Shown here in pieces: positions 38,081 through 46,713 of a stretch of DNA of 64,000 nucleotides. Source of the stretch: CAZABP01 sp964483245. Its GTDB lineage: Bacteria; Planctomycetota; UBA1135; UBA2386. Both the position numbers and the translations under genes were made by a program. How positions within the stretch are numbered: position 1 is the stretch's first letter; each line of letters starts with the position of its first letter. Where the stretch lies: the NCBI GenBank assembly GCA_964483245.1, contig CAZABP010000002.1, positions 62,001-126,000 of the forward strand, written 5' to 3'. Below the pieces are notes generated by a model, which was not told the origin of the DNA, searched no databases, and saw only the letters and a list, made by a program, of their open reading frames with translations.

Positions 38081-39768
38081 CGGATCCAACCCTCCAGCTC
38101 TGCGAGATCCCCGAGCACGCGCCCGGCACCAGCCGCGATCAACACGGAAGACATCCGCTCGTCGTCGGCGGTGCCGAGAATCCCGAGCGGCAGCACGCCG
38201 GCCCGCCGCGCAGCGACCACGTCGTCCGGCGTGTCGCCGACGAACCATGCACGCGCGACGCCGAGTTGCGCGAGCGCGCGTTGCAGCGGCGCCGGGTCCG
38301 GCTTCGCCGGCGCATCCTCCATGCAGACCAAGGTCCGGAACTGCCCCTCGATGCCGTGCCTGCGCAGGAACCGCTCGGCGTCCCGCCGCGGGCGTCCGGT
38401 GACGATTCCGAGCGGGAGCTCCGCGGCCAGCCGCGCCAGCAGCTCCGGCGCCGCCAGCAGCGGCTCCTGGTCGGCGAGCTGGCCCTGGTACAGCTCTTCG
38501 AACACTGCGGTCACGTCCGCCAACGTCGCGCGCGCGCCGGCCGCCTCGATCAGCCGGTGGGTGACGATCCAGTCGTTGTTCGCGTCGCCGCGCGCCTTCA
38601 GCGCCTGCACCTGCGCCGCCGTCGCCGGCACGCCGAACCGCGCCGCCGTCTGCAGGATCGCGGTGCGATACGACTGCCGCACGTCGGCCAGCACACCATC
38701 CAGGTCGAACAGCAGCGCCTGCGGCAGCAGTACCGTCGCGAGCGCGTGGCACAGACGTTCGAATGCGTGCGGATCGCCGGGACAGGTGATCCGCAGCGCA
38801 CCGTCGAGCTCACGGCGCCCGGGGAACGCGCGCACGTCGATCCCGAACCCGGCCAGCGCATCGCGTACGAAGACGGCGTCGGCGAACCGACCGAGCACGA
38901 AGTTCGCCTGGCTCGGCGGGGCTTTGGCGTGGCAGGCCAGCAGCAGGTTGCGCAGCGTCTCGCGCTCGCTGCGGATCCGGGCGATGTGCCGGGCGACCTC
39001 GTCCCGCGCCCTCAGCCGGCTGCGCGCGAGCGCCAGCGACGGCGCAGCGACCGCGAACGGACTGCCGGCCGCGCGCAGGGCTTCGATCACCGCGACCGGT
39101 CCGACCGCATAGCCGACGCGCAATCCGGCGATCCCGAACGCCTTCGAGAGCGTGCGCACGACGACCGTGTTCGGATGTGCGAGCGCTACCTGCGTCAGAT
39201 CCTCGTCGGCGAACTCTGCATAAGCATGGTCGACCAGGATCAGCCGGTCCGGATGTGCCGCCGCGAGCTGCGCGACGTCGGCCGCGGTAGCGACCGCGCC
39301 GGTCGGATTGTTCGGCGTCACGACCGCGAGCACGCGCACCGAGGCATCGCAGGCGGCGGAGACCGCCGCAGTCGGGAACGGACCTTCCGGCCAGGCGACG
39401 GCGCGCGTCTGCGCCCCGCAGAGTGCCGGATACCGATGCAGCATCTCGAACGTCGGCACCGGCAGCACGAGGTCGCGGCCAGGCCCGAGATACGCGCGGC
39501 AGACGCGGTCGAGCGCTTCATCGGCGCCGGCGGTGACCAGCACCTGCTCCGGTGCGACGCCGAGCGTCGCCGCGAGCTCCGCTTCGAGCTCGCTGGCGCG
39601 CGGGTAACGCTCGAGCGGCAGCTCGCCGAGCGCCTGCGCGGCGCGCCAGGCGGCGTCCGGAGCGGGCCCTTCGTTGCTCGCCAGCCACAGGTCGATCGGC
39701 GCCCCGTGTCGCGGCACGCGATACGCCGTCACGTCGCGCAACGCCTCGATCGGTTCCGGTCCGCTCAT
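38077..39768 (-). CDS. hisC: HisC aminotransferase fused to a HAD-type phosphatase
   Basis: 563 residues. Residues 1-345 are a PLP-dependent histidinol-phosphate aminotransferase, with LASNEGPAPDA, VVTPNNPTGAVA, LVDHAYAEFAD and the PLP lysine in RTLSKAFGIAGLRVGY. About 350-563 is a HAD phosphatase, with motif I LLFDLDGVLADV, motif II VTGRPRRDAERFL, and motifs III/IV KPDPAP...WFVGDTPDDVVAARRAGV. HisC makes histidinol phosphate and a phosphatase must remove the phosphate next. No other histidinol phosphatase is in this otherwise complete operon, so the HAD half is the obvious candidate (inference). ATG overlaps the hisG stop. Confidence 0.94.
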   Translation of the reverse strand: MSGPEPIEALRDVTAYRVPRHGAPIDLWLASNEGPAPDAAWRAAQALGELPLERYPRASELEAELAATLGVAPEQVLVTAGADEALDRVCRAYLGPGRDLVLPVPTFEMLHRYPALCGAQTRAVAWPEGPFPTAAVSAACDASVRVLAVVTPNNPTGAVATAADVAQLAAAHPDRLILVDHAYAEFADEDLTQVALAHPNTVVVRTLSKAFGIAGLRVGYAVGPVAVIEALRAAGSPFAVAAPSLALARSRLRARDEVARHIARIRSERETLRNLLLACHAKAPPSQANFVLGRFADAVFVRDALAGFGIDVRAFPGRRELDGALRITCPGDPHAFERLCHALATVLLPQALLFDLDGVLADVRQSYRTAILQTAARFGVPATAAQVQALKARGDANNDWIVTHRLIEAAGARATLADVTAVFEELYQGQLADQEPLLAAPELLARLAAELPLGIVTGRPRRDAERFLRRHGIEGQFRTLVCMEDAPAKPDPAPLQRALAQLGVARAWFVGDTPDDVVAARRAGVLPLGILGTADDERMSSVLIAAGAGRVLGDLAELEGWIR

Positions 39769-40634
39769 GGCGTGATGTGGATCAGCGGCGTCACGACGAT
39801 GTCCGTCCCGCCACATGCCTTGATGCGCGGGATCAGACCCGCGAGGTCGGCGCTCGGGACTGCCGCCTTGACTGCGAACCCGGCCTCGCCGTGCAGCGAT
39901 GCAATCGTCGGCTCGCGCATGCAGGGGAGCGCGGCGACGACCGCCTCGAGCATGGCGCGGGTCACGTTCACTTCGAGCATGACGCGCTTGCGCGCCTCGA
40001 GGACCGAACGCAGCAGCAGCACCAGCGAGTCGGCGCGTGCGCGCTTGGCCGGATCCTCGATGCAACGCCGGCTCGCATACAGCCGCGTCGACGAGCGCAG
40101 CACTTCCGCGACCACGACGAGGTCGTTGGCCCGCAGCGTCTCGCCGGTCGCCGAGTTGTCGACGATCAGGTCCGCGTCTTCGGGTGGGAACACCTCGGTC
40201 GCCCCGTAGCTGCGCAGCACCGCCGCGTCGAGCTTCTCACGCTCGATCCACTGCTGCGCCAGCCGCTCGTATTCGGATGCGACGATCAGGCGCCGCGCCG
40301 GCAGGCGGCCAGCGACCAATAGCGCTTGCGGCGCGGCGGCGACCAGGCGGACCGGATCGAGGCCGGTGTCCAGCAGCTCGACGACGTCGACACCCAGCTC
40401 CGCCACCCAGTCCGCGCCGGCGAACCCCAGATCCCGCGTGTTGAGCGCCAGCATCTCGAGGATGTTCTGCGGCTTCTGGATCTTGACCTCGACGTCCGGC
40501 AGCGAGACTGCCGGGCGGTAGCCGCGGGTCGTCTCGCGCAGCGAGATCCCGGCATCGGCCAGCAGCCGGACAACGCCGGCCTGCATGCGTCCCTTGGGGA
40601 TCGCGAGGTGGAGGAGTCGGTTCGGTTCGAGCAT
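39765..40634 (-). CDS. hisG: ATP phosphoribosyltransferase, long form
   Basis: 289 residues, first and committed enzyme of histidine synthesis (ATP plus PRPP). Family segments are LLHLAIPKGRM, GADWVAELGVDVVELLDTG, ADLIVDNSATGETLRANDL and a C-terminal ACT-like regulatory domain (about 215-289, ending TDIVVTPLIHITP) that would allow feedback inhibition by histidine. The length shows the HisZ-independent long form. First structural gene of the operon; the attenuator terminator ends about 55 bases upstream. ATG at 40634. Confidence 0.96.
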   Translation of the reverse strand: MLEPNRLLHLAIPKGRMQAGVVRLLADAGISLRETTRGYRPAVSLPDVEVKIQKPQNILEMLALNTRDLGFAGADWVAELGVDVVELLDTGLDPVRLVAAAPQALLVAGRLPARRLIVASEYERLAQQWIEREKLDAAVLRSYGATEVFPPEDADLIVDNSATGETLRANDLVVVAEVLRSSTRLYASRRCIEDPAKRARADSLVLLLRSVLEARKRVMLEVNVTRAMLEAVVAALPCMREPTIASLHGEAGFAVKAAVPSADLAGLIPRIKACGGTDIVVTPLIHITP

Positions 40635-40689
40635 TGGAGGTTCGTGGTCGCTCCGGCTCGCCGGCCCCGTGCTCCGAGGGTGTTCCCCA

Positions 40690-40720
40690 GGAACGCGAAA
40701 CGCCGGCGTCGGCCGGCGTT
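40690..40720 (-). terminator. his attenuator terminator hairpin
   Basis: Minus-strand AACGCCGGC (40720-40712), loop CGAC, GCCGGCGTT (40707-40699): a perfect 9-bp GC-rich stem followed by TTTCGCGTT-type sequence, an imperfect U-rich tail. It lies between the His leader peptide and hisG, where early termination would shut the operon off. Its first arm is also part of the competing antiterminator. Confidence 0.82.
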
Positions 40721-40793
40721 CGATGGTGTCGTGTCGGGTGCCTGTGCGCCTACACCATCAGCCGGCCCGCCGATGCGGGTGGTGGTGATGGTG
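40712..40793 (-). promoter_or_regulatory. his attenuator: mutually exclusive leader RNA structures
   Basis: Four segments can be paired. Segment 1, CACCATC (40793-40787), lies in the His codons. Segment 2, GCCGGCTGATGGTGT (40766-40752), spans the leader stop codon. Segment 3, ACACCATCGAACGCCGGC (40729-40712), holds the first terminator arm. Segment 4 is the second terminator arm (40707-40699). 2:3 pairs GATGGTGT with ACACCATC plus GCCGGC with GCCGGC and blocks the 3:4 terminator; 1:2 pairs CACCATC with GATGGTG and frees it. A ribosome stalled on His codons covers segment 1 and so favours antitermination. Structures derived by hand, not by energy calculation. Confidence 0.85.
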
Positions 40794-40817
40794 GTGGTGC
40801 GGCGGACGCAGGCGCAT
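40758..40817 (-). CDS. hisL: his operon leader peptide with seven consecutive His codons
   Basis: Nineteen-residue ORF MRLRPPHHHHHHHPHRRAG, eight histidines in all, seven in a row (six CAC and one CAT). It is directly upstream of hisG on the same strand, followed by overlapping hairpins and a terminator. This is the arrangement of the classic enterobacterial his attenuator. The ORF is too short for usual gene calling, and no strong ribosome-binding site is visible before its ATG. Confidence 0.93.
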   Translation of the reverse strand: MRLRPPHHHHHHHPHRRAG

Positions 40818-40928
40818 GAGGGCGCGGAGGATTGGCGGGGGGCAGCGGAGCTGGCAAGGGGCGGTCACCGCACCTCGATCCGAGGACGCCTTGCGGTCGC
40901 ACCCCGCCTGCGCCGAAGCTCTGCCGCC

Positions 40929-42365
40929 ATGGCCGTGCCACGCTGGCTTCCGGTCCTGTTCCTGGTCTCCCTCGCAGCGCAGCAACCAGTGGCGGACACG
41001 AAGAACACCTCGACTGTGCTGCACGTGCTGTTGGCGGCTGTGCCGACGCTCGATGAGACGACCGTGCGGCGCGCCGCGACGCGGGCATTCGGCGTCGATC
41101 TGCAACGGGACCAGCGGGATCCGAACCGGTTCGTCGTCACCGATGACGCCGGCGATCACGAGCACGCGCCGCAGACGGGACAGCGGATCCGCGTCCATGC
41201 GCGGTTCGTGCTCAACAGCGGTGCAGGTTTGCACGTGCTGTCGGTGCTCGAGCCGGCGCGCGGGCCGGAATGGGAGCTGCGCAGCCACCTCGAGTCGGAT
41301 GCGCGCGTTGCAGATGCGATGCGCCAGCATGCTGCGTACATCTCGATCATCACCGGCGGCGTGCCGGAGCAGGCGGACGCGAATCTGCGACACGCGCTCC
41401 AGCTCGCGCTGGAGCTGTTCGACGAGCCGGCGCGCGCGATCGCGCTCGAGGACTCCCACTACGTGGCGCTCGACGAGACGACGCGTGCTGCGCTGCGCGG
41501 AGATGCGCCGCGCGAGTTGTTCGCGCCACGCCAGGAGGTCGCGATCCTGTGGACGACGGCCGCAGCCCCTGTCGTTTCGCGAGACATGCTGACGGCAGCC
41601 GTGCGCACCGCGTTCGGCGTGGAACGCCTCGGCAGCGGACCGCCGGCAGACGCCTGGCTTTTCGTCGGTTCCGCCGGTGCTGCCATGCGGGTGGAGGGTG
41701 TCCGGATCGCGATCCGCAGTGGCGCCGGCGCGCGGATCGAACCGCAGCCCGGCGATCCGGACGAGGCGCGGCGTGCCGCGCTCGAGCGCCAACAGGGGTG
41801 GATCCGAATCGGCACGACCGGCACCTGGGACACTGCGAAGGCGCGCCGCAGCGCGTATGTCCCGCTCGCCCGTCTGGCCGCCGCGTTGCTGGACGCAACT
41901 GCACTGACGATCTCATTCCGCGAGGACGCGAGCCTTCACCTGATCGACAGCGGCTCGCGGCAGGCACTGTTGAGCGAGGATCCGGTGGCAGCATTTGCCG
42001 GGAGGCCGCCGCTCGTGACGGTGGCGGACGAGGATCCGGAGATGACCGCGGCGATTGCGCAGGCGCAGCAGAGCTGGCCGCGGTTCGTCGAGCTGTTCCG
42101 CGCCGGCGGCGACGTCGCCATCGTCAAATGGGCCGCGCGGGAGGGGGACGCCGTCGAGCATCTGTGGGTCACGGTCACCGCGATCGAGCAGGATCAGGTC
42201 ACCGGCATCGTCGAGAACGAGCCGCACGCGTTCCGGACCATCCGCCTCAAACAGAAGGTCCGCTTCCCGCGCACGGAGGTCTCCGACTGGCTGTGGCGCC
42301 GCGGCGAGCGGACCGAAGGGGGCTTCACACTCGAGGTCGTGGAGCGGCGGGCGCGCGGGAAATAG
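40929..42365 (+). CDS. Exported protein with duplicated domain and DUF2314-like end
   Basis: 478 residues, signal peptide RWLPVLFLVSLAAQQ. Two related blocks can be aligned by eye: VLHVLLAAVPTLDETTVRRAATRAFGVDL (about residues 34-62) and VAILWTTAAAPVVSRDMLTAAVRTAFGVE (about 200-228), so the N-terminal two thirds look like a duplication. The end, KWAAREGDAVEHLWVTV...GIVENEPHAFRTIRLKQKV...VSDWLW, follows the DUF2314 pattern. Function unknown. It is divergent from the his operon, so its promoter lies within the 110 bases between the leader peptide and its ATG. Confidence 0.75.
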   Translation: MAVPRWLPVLFLVSLAAQQPVADTKNTSTVLHVLLAAVPTLDETTVRRAATRAFGVDLQRDQRDPNRFVVTDDAGDHEHAPQTGQRIRVHARFVLNSGAGLHVLSVLEPARGPEWELRSHLESDARVADAMRQHAAYISIITGGVPEQADANLRHALQLALELFDEPARAIALEDSHYVALDETTRAALRGDAPRELFAPRQEVAILWTTAAAPVVSRDMLTAAVRTAFGVERLGSGPPADAWLFVGSAGAAMRVEGVRIAIRSGAGARIEPQPGDPDEARRAALERQQGWIRIGTTGTWDTAKARRSAYVPLARLAAALLDATALTISFREDASLHLIDSGSRQALLSEDPVAAFAGRPPLVTVADEDPEMTAAIAQAQQSWPRFVELFRAGGDVAIVKWAAREGDAVEHLWVTVTAIEQDQVTGIVENEPHAFRTIRLKQKVRFPRTEVSDWLWRRGERTEGGFTLEVVERRARGK

Positions 42366-42519
42366 GTCCCGCGGCCACGGATCCGCCCAGCCCCTGGCGG
42401 AGAACCAGTCTCCGGCCTACTCTCCCCGCCTTCGCGGCCCGGTTGGGCCAGCGACCGAGGGGGCGCGGGGAAGACGGCCATCGCCGGAACCGACCCGGCC
42501 CCGATTCCATGATTACCAG

Positions 42520-43830
42520 ATGACAGTTGCCTCGTTTTCCGAGCTCGGGCTTCCCGAGCCGATCCTGCGCGCGCTGAGCGCGCGTTCGTATTCCGCGCCG
42601 ACGCCGATCCAGGCGCGCGCGATTCCTCCCCTCCTCGACGGCCGTGATCTGCTCGGCATCGCGCAGACCGGCACCGGCAAGACCGCCGCGTTCGCGCTGC
42701 CGATCCTGACCCTGCTCGCCGAAGACGCGCGGCGCCCGGCGCCGTGCGCGCCGCGTGCGCTGGTCCTCGTGCCGACGCGTGAGCTCGCATCGCAGGTCGG
42801 CGCCAGCTTCGCGAACTACGGCCAGCAGCTCTCGCTGAGCCACGCGACGATCTTCGGTGGCGTCGGCCAGGAGCCACAGGTGCGCGCGCTGCGCCGCGGC
42901 GTCGACACGCTGATCGCGACGCCGGGCCGGCTGCTCGATCTGCTCGACCAGCGCCACCTGCGCCTCGACCACGTGGAGATCCTCGTGCTCGACGAAGCGG
43001 ACCGCATGCTCGACCTCGGCTTCGCGCCGGCCGTGCGGCGGATCCTGGCGGCGCTGCCGCGCGACCGCCAGTCGATCCTGTTCTCGGCGACGATGCCGGA
43101 CGCGGTCGCGAAGCTCGCGGCGGCACTGCTCGACGATCCGATCCGGGTCGAAGTCACGCCGCAGGCGACGACCGTCGAGCGGATCGAACAGCGCGTCTAC
43201 TTCGTCGCCAAGGCGGCCAAGCGCGCGCTGCTCGGTGCGGTGCTCGAGGATCCGGCGCTCGCGCGCACGTTGGTGTTCACGCGCACGAAGCACGGCGCCG
43301 ACCGCGTCGTCAAGCATCTGCGCAACCTGGACATCGACGCCGACGCGATCCACGGCGACAAGTCGCAGGGCGCGCGCGAGCGCGCGCTGGCCGGCTTCCG
43401 CCGCGGCAAGACTCGTGTGCTGGTCGCGACCGACATCGCGGCGCGCGGCCTGGATGTGCCGGACGTCACGCACGTCATCAACTTCGACCTGCCGCGCGAT
43501 CCGGAGGACTACGTGCACCGGATCGGACGCACGGCGCGTGCCGGCCGCGACGGGATCGCGCTGTCGTTCTGCGAGCAGGAGGAGCGCAAGCAGCTCGCCG
43601 CGATCGAGAAGCTGATCCGCCGCAAGGTCGCGGTCGTCGCGCTGCCAGCGTTGCCGGCCGAGATGCCGCACGCTGCGCCGAGGGGGCCGCGCGCTCCGCG
43701 TGGTCCGCGTCCTGCCGAGCCACGCCGCACGGAGCGTCCGGCGCCGCCGGCTGCGGTGCCGACCGGGCGCAGCCGCCCGCAACGGAACCGCCGGCGCGTC
43801 GGGCGCTTCCAGCTCCGCCGCGGGCGCTGA
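42520..43830 (+). CDS. DEAD-box ATP-dependent RNA helicase (RhlE-like)
   Basis: 436 residues. Helicase motifs in order: Q-motif region FSELGLPEPILRAL...APTPIQ, motif I AQTGTGKT (48-55), Ia PTRELASQ, Ib TPGRLLD, II VLDEADRMLD, III SAT, then TLVFTRTKHGADRVV, VATDIAARGLDVPDV and HRIGRTARAG. The C-terminal 70 residues are basic, Pro/Arg-rich and disordered, a common RNA-binding tail. It would unwind structured RNA during ribosome assembly or decay. ATG at 42520 places the Q-motif correctly. Confidence 0.94.
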   Translation: MTVASFSELGLPEPILRALSARSYSAPTPIQARAIPPLLDGRDLLGIAQTGTGKTAAFALPILTLLAEDARRPAPCAPRALVLVPTRELASQVGASFANYGQQLSLSHATIFGGVGQEPQVRALRRGVDTLIATPGRLLDLLDQRHLRLDHVEILVLDEADRMLDLGFAPAVRRILAALPRDRQSILFSATMPDAVAKLAAALLDDPIRVEVTPQATTVERIEQRVYFVAKAAKRALLGAVLEDPALARTLVFTRTKHGADRVVKHLRNLDIDADAIHGDKSQGARERALAGFRRGKTRVLVATDIAARGLDVPDVTHVINFDLPRDPEDYVHRIGRTARAGRDGIALSFCEQEERKQLAAIEKLIRRKVAVVALPALPAEMPHAAPRGPRAPRGPRPAEPRRTERPAPPAAVPTGRSRPQRNRRRVGRFQLRRGR

Positions 43831-43855
43831 GCGGGCGGGCGTTCTGCCTGCCCGC
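43831..43855 (+). terminator. Terminator-like hairpin after the helicase gene
   Basis: GCGGGCGGGC, loop GTTCT, GCCTGCCCGC: a 10-bp stem with one G-T pair, beginning right after the helicase stop codon. No T-run follows, so it may be a Rho-assisted or stabilising hairpin rather than a standard intrinsic terminator. Confidence 0.55.
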
Positions 43856-43932
43856 GCAGCCGCGGACGAAAAAGTCGCACTCGGCACGGCGCCGGCCGGC
43901 GTAGAACCGGGGCCCCCCTAGGAGGTCCCCGC

Positions 43933-45168
43933 ATGAATCGCAGTCCGTTCCCGCTCCTCGTCCCCCTCGTCCTCGCCGCAACCGCCGTCGCGCAGAAGCC
44001 GGTCCCCGTCGAGGCGTCGGTCAAGAAGGCCGACATGACCAACCGGTCGGCGCTCCCGATCGTGGCGCCGGTCTCCGAGACGATCCAACTCAGCGACAAG
44101 GCGCCGGCTGGCGTGTCGGCGCCGGAAGGCGCGCACTCGCCGTGGTTCGGGACTGTCGAGGTCCAGAACAAGAAGCTCGGCGTCGTGCTCGGCAAGGCGA
44201 GTGCCGACAGCGAGCACCTCGATGCGCTGTGGCTCGATGCGAATGCCGACGGTGCATTCGAACCGGGCGAGCGGCACGAGATCTCCACGAACGAACAGAA
44301 GCGTGGCAACGCGACGACGGTCGTCGGCCAGCCGACCGACGTGACGATCGCGCCGGGTGGTGCAGAGCTGGCGGCGCAGTTCCGCTACCAGCAGTCCGGC
44401 GAGCGGCCGCCGATGGCGCTCCTGGTGTTCCCCGACTTCCTCGAGGCGAAGGTCGATGTCGGTGGCCAGCAGCGGATCGTCGCGGTCCTCGACAAGGACC
44501 TCGATGGCAAGTTCGGCAGCAAGGGGGACCTGTGGATGCTCGCGAAGGCGGGCGACCGGCCGGCGAGTCCGTATGGCTTGAGCCTGCTCAGCGAGCGCCG
44601 CTTCGACAACGGCAAGCTGGTCGGCATCAAGGTCACCGGCGCGGACAAGATCGAGGTCATGGCAGCCGACGCGAAGGGGCCCAATCCGCAGGACATGGCA
44701 GCCCACCGCGAGCGCGTCGAGCACGAATGGATGAAGCGCTTCGACAAGGAGCGTGACGAGTTCGTCGTCGAAAAGAAGATGGATACCTCGCGTCCGAAGG
44801 CGAAGTCGCCGATCCCGTGGAACTACGTGACGTTCGACGAGGCGATCGCGCTCGGCAAGCAGCAGGGCAAGCCGGTGTTCGTCGACGTGATGGCATTCTG
44901 GTGCATCTGGTGCTACCGGCTCGATTACTACACGTATCCGGACGCCGAGGTCGCTGCGCTGCTGACCGACAAGTTCGTGCCGGTGAAGCTGATCGAGGAG
45001 CAGGACGTCGGCAACGACACTGCGCGCGTGAAGGAGATGATCAAGCCGCGCGGCATTCCGGCGATGGGGATCTTCGACGCTGAGGGGAACCTCGTGCACA
45101 AGATCGAGGGCTGGCGGAAGCCGGAGGCGATGGTCGAGGAGCTGCAGAAGGGTCTGGCGGAGAAGTGA
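43933..45168 (+). CDS. Exported protein with C-terminal thioredoxin domain (CIWC)
   Basis: 411 residues, signal peptide to about residue 21 (VLAATAVAQ). The first 290 residues are a beta-rich region with Asp-rich loops (LDANADGAFEPGE, LDKDLDGKFGSKGD) resembling calcium-binding EF-hand-type loops. The thioredoxin-like domain covers about 300-411: QQGKPVFVDVMAFWCIWCYRL, with redox cysteines 324 and 327, and the cis-Pro segment RGIPAMGIFDAEG. It probably reduces or forms disulfides outside the cytoplasm. GGAGG seven bases before the ATG fixes the start. Confidence 0.88.
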   Translation: MNRSPFPLLVPLVLAATAVAQKPVPVEASVKKADMTNRSALPIVAPVSETIQLSDKAPAGVSAPEGAHSPWFGTVEVQNKKLGVVLGKASADSEHLDALWLDANADGAFEPGERHEISTNEQKRGNATTVVGQPTDVTIAPGGAELAAQFRYQQSGERPPMALLVFPDFLEAKVDVGGQQRIVAVLDKDLDGKFGSKGDLWMLAKAGDRPASPYGLSLLSERRFDNGKLVGIKVTGADKIEVMAADAKGPNPQDMAAHRERVEHEWMKRFDKERDEFVVEKKMDTSRPKAKSPIPWNYVTFDEAIALGKQQGKPVFVDVMAFWCIWCYRLDYYTYPDAEVAALLTDKFVPVKLIEEQDVGNDTARVKEMIKPRGIPAMGIFDAEGNLVHKIEGWRKPEAMVEELQKGLAEK

Positions 45169-45202
45169 TCGACGCGCGGCGCGGATCACCGCGCCGCCGC
45201 AC

Positions 45203-45958
45203 TCACTTCACCGCGACCCACTGCTCCCCTCTGCGCTGCGCGCGGAACGTCCCGCGCGCGGCGCCGAATTCGTAGTCGACCTCCGCGCGATCCTGCTCGA
45301 CGCGGATCGCGGTGATCCTCAGCGCGCGCTCGCCGCGCACGAGTTCCGGCGGCAGGAACTCGACGGCGCGCTGTGGGACGTCGACCGGCAGCGGGAGCGC
45401 AGGACCGAGCTGGATCTTCAGCACTGTGTCGTCGTCGCGCGGCCGCAGCCCGGGCTGCGCCAACAGCAATCGCACCAGCTCCGCGTGCGTGGCATCCGGC
45501 GTGCGCGCCGGCTCGAGCGGCCGCGCGCCGCAGCTCTCGTCGAGGACGAGCCAGCCGTCGCGATCCCGCTTCAGGCAGAGCAGGAACCGGCTGCCCGGCT
45601 GAAACAGCTCCGGCCGCAGAAACGGGGCGTGCTCGCAGACGAGCCCGCCACCGACCAGCATGTGGCCAACACGGATCTCCCGCGCCACGCCCGTGCCGTG
45701 CAGCACCTCGTCGACGTCGTACGTGACGTGCTGCCAGGTCACGACGACTCCGCACCACACGCCAGGCGTCGGGTGCACTTCGCGGACGCGGGCGAGCACG
45801 ATCGCGTCGGCGGTCCGGATGGCGCGCACCTCGCGCCGCGCCCGCTGCGCGGCGGGCTCTGCCGGAGTGCTTTCCTGTTGCGCAGCGGCGGGGACCGGCG
45901 CGAGGGCCGCGAGCAGGAGGCCAGCGGCACCTGCGCCACGGCAGGTGTGGAACCACAT
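45203..45958 (-). CDS. Exported protein of unknown function
   Basis: 251 residues with a signal peptide (CRGAGAAGLLLAALAPVPAAAQ). The mature part starts with a helical Arg/Glu segment and then a beta-rich domain containing ADAIVLARVREVHPTPG, TYDVDEVLHGTG and SRFLLCLKRDRDGWLVL. This hydrophobic-polar pattern resembles OB-like or TIMP-like secreted domains, but I cannot assign a family. Two cysteines near VCEHAPF and ESCGARP may pair. The ATG at 45958 gives the signal peptide. Divergent from the VIT-like gene. Confidence 0.68.
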   Translation of the reverse strand: MWFHTCRGAGAAGLLLAALAPVPAAAQQESTPAEPAAQRARREVRAIRTADAIVLARVREVHPTPGVWCGVVVTWQHVTYDVDEVLHGTGVAREIRVGHMLVGGGLVCEHAPFLRPELFQPGSRFLLCLKRDRDGWLVLDESCGARPLEPARTPDATHAELVRLLLAQPGLRPRDDDTVLKIQLGPALPLPVDVPQRAVEFLPPELVRGERALRITAIRVEQDRAEVDYEFGAARGTFRAQRRGEQWVAVK

Positions 45959-46020
45959 CGCCGCGCAGTGTAGGCGGGTGGTCGTTTCCGCTGGCCGCCC
46001 GGATAGAACTCCGGCCGCGC

Positions 46021-46713
46021 TTGGCATCGGTCTCCCAGCCCTCAGCACCGCAGCCGGCCGCGGCGCCCGACCCGGGCACGCGCGCCGTGCTCGATCCCGT
46101 CGAACGCACGGCCGAGATCCTGTTCGGCTTGATCATGGCGCTCTCGTTCACCGGGACGATCGAGGTCGCCACCGCGGGGCGCGACGACGTGACGCCGGTC
46201 CTCTACGCGGCCTTGGGCTGCAACCTCGCCTGGGGTCTGGTCGACGCCGTGATGTACGTCGTGACGAACCTCGTCGAGCGCAGCCGCCGGATCGCCGACC
46301 TGCGCGCGTTCGCGCATGCGACCGATGATGCGGAGGCGAAGCGCGTGCTGGCGTGGCGCTTCCCACCGCAGCTCGTCGACCGGCTCGTCGTGCGGGACGT
46401 GGCAGCACTGCGCGAGCAGGCGATGCAGCTGCTGCGCGGCCTGCGCGTCCGCGTGTCGGCTGCGGACCTGCGCGGCGCGCTCGGAGTGTTCCTGTTGGTC
46501 GTCCTGGCGACGTTCCCGGTCGTCGTGCCGTACCTGGTGCTGCAGGATGCAGTGCTGGCGCGGCGCATCTCGAACGGGATCTCCCTCGTGATGCTATACG
46601 CGTGCGGCCACGTGCTCGGGCGCCACGCCAAGGCGAACCCGCTGTGGCTCGGGCTGGGCATGGTCGCAATCGGCGTCGTGCTGGTCGGCACGACGATCGC
46701 GCTCGGAGGCTGA
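46021..46713 (+). CDS. VIT1/CCC1-like membrane transporter
   Basis: 230 residues with a Pro/Ala-rich N-terminus and about five membrane helices. The first helix, ERTAEILFGLIMALSFTGTIEVAT, is the family hallmark, followed by LYAALGCNLAWGLVDAVMYV, ALGVFLLVVLATFPVVVPYL and a C-terminal pair. Family members move Fe2+ or Mn2+ across membranes; the ion here is unknown. Start is a TTG at 46021. The gene end touches the start of the next gene (TGATG). Confidence 0.78.
   Translation: MASVSQPSAPQPAAAPDPGTRAVLDPVERTAEILFGLIMALSFTGTIEVATAGRDDVTPVLYAALGCNLAWGLVDAVMYVVTNLVERSRRIADLRAFAHATDDAEAKRVLAWRFPPQLVDRLVVRDVAALREQAMQLLRGLRVRVSAADLRGALGVFLLVVLATFPVVVPYLVLQDAVLARRISNGISLVMLYACGHVLGRHAKANPLWLGLGMVAIGVVLVGTTIALGG

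Noticed and set aside
37790..40209. Long plus-strand open frames (440 and 647 codons) opposite the his genes
   Set aside because: The encoded sequences are Arg/Gln/Ser-rich with no domain; the minus-strand his genes explain the region completely.
40758..40817. Poly-His run as a cloning tag or vector contamination
   Set aside because: It is in a native leader position before hisG, on the same strand, with paired attenuator segments; no vector sequence surrounds it.
42509..42523. Four-codon ORF ATG ATT ACC AGA TGA overlapping the helicase start by ATGA
   Set aside because: Could be a coupling uORF, but such a short frame arises easily by chance and there is no ribosome site before it.
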